Positions 54,064-64,000 of a stretch of DNA of 64,000 bases are shown piece after piece. The stretch's first letter is position 1. Each line of letters opens with the position of its first letter. Under the pieces are notes generated by a model. That model searched no databases, was not told the DNA's origin, and saw nothing but the letters and a program-made list of their open reading frames with translations. Origin of the DNA: Pardosa pseudoannulata (Eukaryota > Arthropoda > Arachnida > Araneae > Lycosidae); NCBI GenBank assembly GCA_032207245.1, contig CM063502.1:72209116-72273115 (forward strand). The letters are read 5' to 3'. A program made the position numbers and the translations under genes.

Positions 54064-55677
54064 TAGGCCTTAATGCATTAATAATATTTATTATTTATTG
54101 AAGGCGTTCCACAGACATAAATTGTACAAAAAGTGTAATTCAAGTCACTATTTGAAATAAGGGAAAACAATATTTTACTTCTTCAATTATAAAACAATGT
54201 TTTCTCATAACTGTAACACTGATAAAATTCACTTTTAATAAAATCAGCCACAATTCTTTTCAGTTAGACAGTTTAAACATTTTGCTCTTATTTTTAAAAA
54301 GAACTGAACTTCTTACCAGATGTTTATGGCCTTAGAAAAATTCGCAGTGTTCGAGAAAGGAAAATGAAATTTTAATGTTACTCACGTTCACATAACAGTT
54401 GCCCTTCTATATGACCTAAATAAAGACTAAGTGAAAACTTTTATCTTTGACCTTTAACTTTGTGGGTTTTCCGTCTAGCAATTTACTGAACATTAACAAA
54501 CTTACAATTTTATTTCTAATTAAAAGAACAGAATTGTTTCATTAAATTTTCGTTTGTATGTATCTATCAATTTAACTAAGAGGAGAGTAAAATCTGTATA
54601 CCAAATTAATTTAAAAAAAAAACGAAATTACCCTTTAGTGATATAATTTATGCAAAGTATTGCTTTAAATTTTCTTTGCATTATTTTCGGTTTATTATTT
54701 CAAAGGAAACATATTAGTAATTAAAATTTAAGTAATTATTTTATACGTATAGAAAGATAAACCACTTTTGACTTATGCGTATGCTGCATATCTCAGAAAT
54801 GAGGAATCTTTGAACAAAATAATTTTAGACAAAGCATGATAAAATATTTGGTTTTAAAATTCCAACATATTAAAAAATTAATTTAAAAATTTAATTTAAG
54901 CAAAAATATTTACACATTTTTAATAACGACTTACATTCACTCTTCAACAAATATAAGCTGAAATCAATTAGTATTATTTTCTGATTTTATTTTTATTTCT
55001 TTCTGATATTATTTATCTATTTTCAATCCTAAACATTAATTTAGATAACAAAAAAGTATTAAAATTTTGAATGCTAAGTTAACTAACATAAAATCACTGC
55101 ATATACAATATTTCAATAAATATTCATTCAACAAACTATCTCTTTGGTATTATGTATTTATTTTCAATCCTAAAGCTTCATTTAGGGAAAAGAAATAAAT
55201 AAAATTTTGAATGCTAAGTTAACATAATATAACTGCATTTTCAACTTTTCAATAAATTTTCTACAAATAAATATTGTAACTATTCAACTATAATAACTGC
55301 AGAAAATCTGAAATATAATATCCATAAAATTGTTACCACATTTACTATAAAAGTGTAAATCTCTTTAGGTTATGACAAGCGCATAAATGTATTTACTATC
55401 TATATACTTATGTAAATCAATCAATGGAGACAGAATTTTATCTATAGGGTCAAAAACAATGTCTAATAATAAGATTTTAAATACGTATTATTACATATCC
55501 CTACAAGTAATTAGATTTACAATACCACATCTATTTGAAAAAATACATTTCAAATTTTCTCAAAAAATTAATTTTTTTAATTTCCAGTTAAAAACTCCTG
55601 TAAAAGATTTCTTAACTAAAACTTAAAAATTAAAGATCTTAAGATGATAAAAATTGATGATTAAAAATGATTAAAGA
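54064..55677 (+). repeat. 1.6-kb tandem duplication, unit 1
   Basis: Starts TAGGCCTTAATGCATTAATA and ends TTAAAAATGATTAAAGA. Unit 2 matches it over its whole length with only a handful of substitutions (for example GTAATTATT/GTGATTATT) and a 3-bp indel (AACTAAGAGG versus AACTCCCAAGAAG). The 79-codon frame 55387-55626 is identical in unit 2 but has no recognisable content. Confidence 0.95.
55018..55290 (+). repeat. Internal ~140-bp duplication inside the 1.6-kb unit
   Basis: The motif TTTTCAATCCTAAA..TTCATTTAG, AAAATTTTGAATGCTAAGTT and TTTCAATAAAT occurs twice with a period of about 140 bp. The equivalent pair is present in unit 2. Confidence 0.75.
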
Positions 55678-55687
55678 AATGCATTAA

Positions 55688-57304
55688 TAGGCCTTAATGC
55701 ATTAATAATATTTATTATTTATTGAAGGCGTTCCACAGACATAAATTGTACAAAAAGTGTAATTCAAGTCACTATTTGAAATAAGGGAAAACAATATTTT
55801 ACTTCTTCAATTATAAAACAATGTTTTCTCATAACTGTAACACTGATAAAATTCACTTTTAATAAAATCAGCCACAATTCTTTTCAGTTAGACAGTTTAA
55901 ACATTTTGCTCTTATTTTTAAAAAGAACTGAACTTCTTACCAGATGTTTATGGCCTTAGAAAAATTCGCAGTGTTCGAGAAAGGAAAATGAAATTTTAAT
56001 GTTACTCACGTTCACATAACAGTTGCCCTTCTATATGACCTAAATAAAGACTAAGTGAAAACTTTTATCTTTGACCTTTAACTTTGTGGGTTTTCCGTCT
56101 AGCAATTTACTGAACATTAACAAACTTACAATTTTATTTCTAATTAAAAGAACAGAATTGTTTCATTAAATTTTCGTTTGTATGTATCTATCAATTTAAC
56201 TCCCAAGAAGAGAGTAAAATCTGTATACCAAATTAATTTAAAAAAAAAACGAAATTACCCTTTAGTGATATAATTTATGCAAAGCATTGCTTTAAATTTT
56301 CTTTGCATTGTTTTCGGTTTATTATTTCAAAGGAAACATATTAGTAATTAAAATTTAAGTGATTATTTTATACGTATAGAAAGATAAACCACTTTTCACT
56401 AATGCGTATGCTGCATATCTCAGAAATGAGGAATCTTTGAACAAAATAATTTTAGACAAAGCATGATAAAATATTTGGTTTTAAAATTCCAACATATTAA
56501 AAAATTAATTTAAAAATTTAATTTAAGTAAAAATATTTACACATTTTTAATAACGACTTACATTCACTCTTCAACAAATATAAGCTGAAATCAATTAGTA
56601 TTATTTTCTGATTTTATTTTTATTTCTTTCTGATATTATTTATCTATTTTCAATCCTAAACATTAATTTAGATAACAAAAAAGTATTAAAATTTTGAATG
56701 CTAAGTTAACTAACATAAAATCACTGCATATACAATATTTCAATAAATATTCATTCAACAAACTATCTCTTTGGTATTATGTATTTATTTTCAATCCTAA
56801 AGCTTCATTTAGGGAAAAGAAATAAATAAAATTTTGAATGCTAAGTTAACATAATATAACTGCATTTTCAACTTTTCAATAAATTTTCTACAAATAAATA
56901 TTGTAACTATTCAACTATAATAACTGCAGAAAATCTGAAATATAATATCCATAAAATTGTTACCACATTTACTATAAAAGTGTAAATCTCTTTAGGTTAT
57001 GACAAGCGCATAAATGTATTTACTATCTATATACTTATGTAAATCAATCAATGGAGACAGAATTTTATCTATAGGGTCAAAAACAATGTCTAATAATAAG
57101 ATTTTAAATACGTATTATTACATATCCCTACAAGTAATTAGATTTACAATACCACATCTATTTGAAAAAATACATTTCAAATTTTCTCAAAAAATTAATT
57201 TTTTTAATTTCCAGTTAAAAACTCCTGTAAAAGATTTCTTAACTAAAACTTAAAAATTAAAGATCTTAAGATGATAAAAATTGATGATTAAAAATGATTA
57301 AAGA
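55688..57304 (+). repeat. 1.6-kb tandem duplication, unit 2
   Basis: Offset by 1624 bp at its start and 1627 bp at its end relative to unit 1, with a 10-bp spacer AATGCATTAA between units. The duplication is one of the youngest events in the window, judged by the near identity. Confidence 0.95.
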
Positions 57305-57560
57305 TGATATAAAAGCAAATTAAACATATCAAATATTGTCACATATTATCTTTAAACACTATTTATGATCTTATATTTTTCGAAAAAATTATATGCATAT
57401 GCATTCAACAGTCTATTTTATGGTTAAATAATATCTTAATTATTGTATCTCAACATCAGTGAGTTCAAGAATTTTTCTTATAATGTTATAATACACTACT
57501 AAAAGCGTGTAAAATAATTAAATTAATCTAAATCATAGAGCTCTATTCTTCGATCCCAAG
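57305..57560. other. AT-rich non-coding DNA, nothing recognised
   Basis: No supported feature. Confidence 0.4.
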
Positions 57561-57564
57561 AATC

Positions 57565-57785
<221 letters not shown>

Positions 57786-57856
57786 TATATATCCCCGAAT
57801 ATATATATATTCAGATACTTTATAACATCTTATGCAGAGTGAGCTACCGTGGATTG

Positions 57857-57988
<132 letters not shown>

Positions 57989-58116
57989 TGATCATGTTTG
58001 AAATCGTAGAATCATCCGCAGTGTTTGCTGGTTGACTGTTAAACTGCGCAATATACATGAATAAAGACAGTCTCGAGAAATCATTGCTCCTTAACTTGTC
58101 ATATTCATGATTATGT

Positions 58117-58574
<458 letters not shown>

Positions 58575-58579
<5 letters not shown>

Positions 58580-59963
58580 TCAAGCTAAATCTTAACAACA
58601 ATTGAGCCCTTTTCTTTAAACAACGTATACACTTATTTCACCTATTTGTTATTATACGGATATACTTAAATATTCGTAAGTAGATTTTTGAAAAAAGATT
58701 GATATTAGATAACGCACGCCTTTTATACTTTTTGATGATTTAATCGATTCAAGTTTATGGCGTGATCTTATTTTAAAGTAATGCTTAATACAATATAGTT
58801 GAATTACTCGAAACCCTAACCATGTATAAGCATAAATAGAAAAACTGTCTAACATTGAGTTCCCGAAAGTGGTGATATGTTATTAAATTACTGTACCAGA
58901 TACTCACGTGTAAACTCACAATTTCGGATATGCTTTATCTGTTTTTAACTCCGAATACACTTCTCACAGTATTAAGGTGTAAAAAGAACATTATAATTTG
59001 ATAATATCTCGCACTATACTATTATCATTACATATTGATGAAATATATATATTACATTACATGAAATAATGATATATTTCTTAATTTTATATAAATATTT
59101 TCCTTAAGATTTGGTATTTGACACCCTTAGGAGTATAACAATACTGTTAATAGAAAATACTTAATTTCGAATTATGTCTGTCCAGTAATTTATTATTGTT
59201 AAATATGTTTAAAAAACAAGATGTCAATATGTACAAAAATTAATAAAACAAAGTTGTGCTTTATTCTGTTTACAAGGCTATGTTATCAAAATATCTGAGC
59301 TGAGTAAACTTAAATGTATGGGTTTTTTTAAATGTTTTTTTTTGGTGGAATCTCGTTTAGAGTTTAAAATTCGTTAACTGAATAAATTGTAAATCTTTTC
59401 TTTAATTTAAGAAAAAAAATAACTGATTGAAATTTGTTATTAGTAATTTGACAATCATCGCTTCAGTACCGTAAGGAATTGCATAATCTCTACATAAGTA
59501 TTTTACATGAATATTTTTAAAGTAAAAACTTAGAAACATAGTTATCGTCAAATTAACATTATTATATTATTGCAACAAACATGCCGATAATAATATTTTA
59601 AAACATGATTTTATTTAATGTAACTGCAGATTAAATTTTAACTTTTTAGATATTTATTACTATAAAAAATAATATTAATATCTCAATTTCTACTTAAAAG
59701 CAGTATTTTATTTTATTGTTTTTACATGCAGTCTCTATGATTATGTTTTGTATCCCTTCAAATTTTAAGATATATACAAGTTTTGAATAGCTTGAAAATA
59801 TTTTTTAAAAAATTGCTACCAGTTTGGAATCAAGTTTTTGCTGCACGAGAACTAATTTGTTTAGGATTCACTGTTTAATGTTGCCTTTATTTCAAAAAGA
59901 AATTCCGTAAGAGGTAGGGAATAAAAAGTAGTTTAATAGACACAAACTTACTACTCTCTGCAG
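58575..59963. other. AT-rich non-coding DNA, nothing recognised
   Basis: No supported feature before the candidate exon. Confidence 0.5.
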
Positions 59964-60137
59964 AAAAGACGCAAAGTTAGAACGGAAGCAATTAATCAAA
60001 ACCATGATCGGAATAGTCTCATGGATTATCTGAAAGAAGAAGAAATTAGTTTTGTTGCGATGCAGAGATCTCTGACAATGACTTGTCGTAAACAGTATAA
60101 AACAATTCTCCATACCTTGGATATAAATAATTACATG
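59964..60137 (+). CDS. Candidate internal exon, 58 codons, unknown protein
   Basis: A pyrimidine-rich tract ending in CTACTCTCTGCAG (AG at 59962-59963) precedes it, a good 3' splice site. GGTAGG follows (GT at 60138), an acceptable 5' splice site. The 174 bases between form exactly 58 open codons in frame, starting KRRKVRTEAINQNHDRN, with DYLKEEEISF and MTCRKQYKTIL, ending DINNYM. The composition is charged and soluble, unlike chance frames here, which are hydrophobic. The strongly basic start could be a nuclear signal. I recognise no domain. The overlapping 85-codon minus-strand frame (60149-59892) is T-rich-strand hydrophobic and likely a shadow. Neighbouring exons would lie outside what I can identify. 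Confidence 0.35.
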
Positions 60138-61800
60138 GTAGGATTTCAACCATTAATCTTTATATATGTGTTGTTGAAGCATAAAATATTCCAGCAAGTT
60201 TAATTTATTATTGAAGAACGATTTTAGAGAACTATATGAAAACATCATCCCATCTACTTTTGTGCGCAAAGTTCAAATGGGAAATAGTTTATAAAGTATG
60301 AAGGTGTGAGAGCTCATCGCGAGGTCTCCATTAAAATATATTGGCGATTTATATGTCTATTATGATGCGAAAGGTTTGAAGTCTCATAGATGATAACCAC
60401 TCATAACAGCTTATTAAATTATGAGTGGTATGAGTGGTTGACATTACTTCAACTTACTTTGAACATTGTGCCATCACATGTTTCAACCCTATATCGGATA
60501 TTTGGAACATTTTGGAGAAACCGATCTGAAGGAATACTTTACTTCATCTTCTTTACCGGACGGGATCTGAATCTTCACATATTGAAATAATGGTATTTTC
60601 TGGGCTTTATTTTGTTTTAAAAACCTGAGACATCTTTATGCAATTGCATTAATATGGTATAAATGAAAATCTATTTAAATAAGATAATGCTTCCAGGTGA
60701 TTAGCTATTTAATCAATCAGTTAGTATAACCACAAGATGTTATGGCTTCGTAATATTATACAAATTTTAAAAATAATTTATTCATTAGACTCTAAATATA
60801 TAATATATTTCAATCTCTTTTAATTCATATTAATTTTTTTATTAATTATAAATTATGACTTAATAGAGAGTTTATTCTATCGTAAGATTTAATGTTGAAA
60901 TTTTAATGTTGAAAGTCACGAGTCTATGTTAGTATTTCTTTTTATAAATTTTAACCATATAGTGAAGTTATGATACTTAAAACAGATTCATTTAATAATG
61001 TGTTAGAATTGCCAAATAAAACCTAACTTCATTAGCGTTGTATAAAATTATGTATTTAGCATTAATGAAATATGCATATATACACATTCATGAATCTATA
61101 AAATGTTTAATTTTTAACTAATGTCTGTGTTTTAAGAAGAATATTGTTTTTTATCTAATAAATAAAACAGAGAAATATTTTGATTAGCGGAATACACACT
61201 AGAAATAGAATAATTTGTGAATAAATAAATTAATAATTTTTAGTACTGAATGCTAATTATTTTACATTTTGCGTTTAATTACCTTATCTTTTATGTTAAA
61301 AGTCACTAAGATAACATTATTAAATAATTATTAAAACTATTTTCTTAATATTAGGTAAGCTATATATTAAAAATATATATTAATTTTAAAGCGTATAACA
61401 AATGTAACTTTAAAAGTATGAATTTTACATAAATAATTACGCAATGTGCATATGCCCAATCTTCTTTTTAAGTTTTATTTATATTTTTAAATGCATATAA
61501 AAAAAAAACTAAATTGAAAATTTACTGAAATTTTCTCCAGATTTTAGTTTATAACCAATTAAAAAAAACTGCGAATTTCCATCGAATAAACTGTAAGATA
61601 TTTTATGAATACATTTAATTATATTTATAAAAGGAAATCTTTATATATCTATCTTAATTTTAAAAAAATTGCGGTACTTCTATAAATTATTAAAATATAC
61701 CAAATTTAGCACAAAAAGAATTTTTACAGTAAAAAATTCCTTTCACGTAAAAAGAAAACATTTTCACAAATATCTATACATATATTCATATATATATACA
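60138..61800. other. Mostly AT-rich non-coding DNA
   Basis: A slightly GC-richer part (60180-60600) has a 66-codon plus-strand frame (60390-60590) without motifs. The remainder holds nothing recognised. Confidence 0.45.
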
Positions 61801-62518
<718 letters not shown>

Positions 62519-64000
62519 CACTGGTGTGCAAGACTTAAGCAACAGATGGTTTTTTGCCATAACTCAAAGAGATATCATCTGAGAGACATGAAATTCAGAA
62601 AGGAGGGAGAATATTATGTTCGTAAAGGATGACGAAAGCATCGGAGATGAAAAAGAAATACAATGCATACGGTATAGAATGAAAGAAAAACAAACTTTAT
62701 TGAACGCATAGTATCGTGACTCATGATTGTCTACCAAGAGGAAGAACAACAAGAACATGTTCTTTGACATGGGATATGCCCTTCTCTATTTCCAATGGTA
62801 TGCCACCTCCGCATACTCAGAACCAGCTGGTTCAACATTTCTTGGTCTTATAGTGCCCATTTCACAATCAGCATCTGTTTGAGTTGTTGGGTGTTCTCCA
62901 GAGGATGTAAGAGTGATGCAATGCGTCTCCCTAAAGCATCCCAGACATGTTCGATGGGATTTAAATCAGCGGAGTACACTGGCCAATCCATTCAAGTGAT
63001 ATCTTCACTTTCCAGTAGCTCCTCAACAACAAGAGTCCTATGTCTCCGTGCATTGTCATCCATAAAAATGAGGTCTGGGCCAATGGCACCTCGGAACAGA
63101 CGCACATGGGGAAGGAGTACCTCCTAACAATAGCGATACCCGGTTACAGAAACTCTGTCGAAAACGTGGAGCTCAATTTGATATTTCAGAATAATGCCTT
63201 CCCAAACATAAACTCAGGAATCATCGTAACGGTGTGTTTCCTTGATGTTGCTGGGATAAAAACGGGTCCCGACCTCTCTCCAAATCAAAACATGTTGAGA
63301 ATCGCTTATGGTACTGAACCGACTGTCATTCGTAAAGAGGATAGGACTCCCAGTTTTTGTGATCACTGCACCACTGTACACGGTGGAGTCGGTGGTCAGC
63401 TTTCAACGGGAGGCAACGTTGAGGATGATGGGCGAATAGGCCCCTTCTATGAAGGCATCTGGCCACAGTAAACACGAGAGTTGTCTCCCCGTAGCTGTAC
63501 AGAGTTCCTGAGCAATGACGGTGGCTTCCTGGTGTCGGCCTCTTTTCGTTTGCAGGATGATATATCGGTCATCCCCTGCAGTTTTCGTCCTCTGATGACC
63601 ACCATCAATTTTTCTAAGAGCTGTACCTGTGGTTTGGAAGGTTTTCCAAGCTCACGAAATGAGACTTGTTGATTGCGAACTATGCAGCTACACAGGTGAC
63701 AGTATGCCCCTCCTCCAGTTTGCCGATCATTCTTCCATGAAGTAGTCCAGGAGATTTCTTCTGCCATATTTCACGAACTCAATCACTGGGACTTGCAGCG
63801 AATATGTTGAATTTGCTTCTCCGTCCTTCCTTTTATTTGGCTTACGCTTAAGCCGCCTCTGACGTTTTGTTCATGATATTTGATTACGTATGACATTTGT
63901 ACTGGTTACGTGTTCTTTGTACTGATCTAAAGACTTCCTTTTCTGCAATTTCATGGCTATCTGTTAAATTTTTACATTGTTGCTTAAGCTTCGCACTACA
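62519..64000 (-). mobile_element. Nearly complete Tc1-like element, cut by the window edge
   Basis: The left terminal repeat starts after a TA (62517-62518) as CACTGGTGTGCAAGACTTAA followed by GCAACA. The right repeat at 63977-64000, reverse-complemented, reads TGTAGTGCGAAGCTTAAGCA then ACA: about 18 of 23 bases match. The window ends about three bases before the right end should. A Tc1 transposase lies between on the minus strand. Total length is about 1.49 kb, normal for Tc1 elements. TA insertion sites are the rule for the superfamily. Confidence 0.9.
62768..63767 (-). pseudogene. Tc1-type transposase, frameshifted and catalytically damaged
   Basis: Read from 63767 leftward with frame changes: a helix-turn-helix region ending WKTFQTTGTALRK, then DDRYIILQTKR, QELCTATGRQLS, RRGLFARHPQRCLPL, HRLHRVQWCSDHKNWES, LFTNDSRFSTISDSQHVLIW, FMDDNARRHRTLVVEELLES, MDWPVYSADLNPIEHVWDAL, and near the end SMRRWHT..GHIP. 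This covers both DNA-binding helices and the whole DDE domain. At 63317-63340 the usual FTDESRF reads FTNDSRF, so the first catalytic Asp is Asn. The second Asp (DDN, near 63055) and Glu (PIEH, near 62950) remain. At least four stops or frameshifts break it, so it is inactive. The plus-strand frames of 110 and 143 codons across it are shadows. Confidence 0.92.

Noticed and set aside
54064..57304. Two LTRs of one retrotransposon
   Set aside because: The two 1.6-kb units are adjacent with only 10 bp between them, lack TG..CA ends and have no internal coding region, so tandem duplication fits better.
63040..63471. 143-codon and 110-codon plus-strand open frames
   Set aside because: They are antisense to the Tc1 transposase on the minus strand, which shows all family motifs.

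Overview
The window looks like intergenic or intronic DNA from an AT-rich animal genome, probably an arthropod and possibly a chelicerate. Reasons: A+T is very high throughout; there are (TA)n arrays of up to about 970 bp; a tRNA-derived SINE with an AAACCAA-type tail occurs several times; and decayed transposases of piggyBac, Tc1, mariner and related DDE families are present. The species assignment is inference. No intact cellular gene, rRNA gene or functional tRNA gene could be supported, and there is nothing prokaryotic (no operons, no CRISPR).

Layout. 1-5 kb: AT-rich DNA, a 370-bp (TA)n array, a scrap of a Tc1 helix-turn-helix, and a GC-richer block (about 3.44-4.56 kb) that reads like a decayed coding sequence on the minus strand. 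5.1-9.3 kb: two TTAA-flanked, terminal-inverted-repeat elements of piggyBac type; one contains a 550-bp (TA)n array and the other a SINE with a 12-bp target duplication. 12.6 kb: a 75-bp insertion with an 8-bp duplication. 13.07-14.90 kb: an internally deleted piggyBac element with TTAA flanks, matching 13-bp ends and three copies of a 30-bp hairpin motif. 15.6-19.3 kb: diverged and tandem duplications and a decayed DDE transposase. 23.1-24.1 kb: a compound (CA)n(TA)n array. 27.2-28.6 kb: a Tc1-like fossil split by a SINE, with a second SINE copy nearby. 29.7-30.2 kb: a possible pogo/Tigger-like short element. 31.8-33.2 kb: a Tc1/mariner-type element with recognisable ends set between (TA)n arrays. 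37.9-38.8 kb: minus-strand open frames and a 196-bp tandem duplication. 41.4-41.85 kb: an internally deleted DDE transposase. 46.05-46.95 kb: a C-run followed by an 890-bp (TA)n array. 47.25-47.59 kb: an apparently perfect 163-bp duplication. 50.9-51.8 kb: a mariner fossil. 51.9-52.3 kb: an LTR-like insertion and a tRNA-like fragment. 52.9-57.3 kb: a repeat family that includes a 95-bp x3 tandem array and a recent 1.6-kb tandem duplication. 57.6-58.6 kb: a SINE fragment interrupted by (TA)n, and further arrays. 59.96-60.14 kb: a candidate internal exon. 62.5 kb to the window end: a nearly complete Tc1 element on the minus strand whose right inverted repeat runs off the edge.

The parts do not work together as a pathway. 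What the window records is repeated insertion, nesting, internal deletion and microsatellite expansion. The best candidates for host coding sequence are the 174-bp exon-like block at 59964-60137 and the 135-codon minus-strand frame at 37872-38279; both are unproven.
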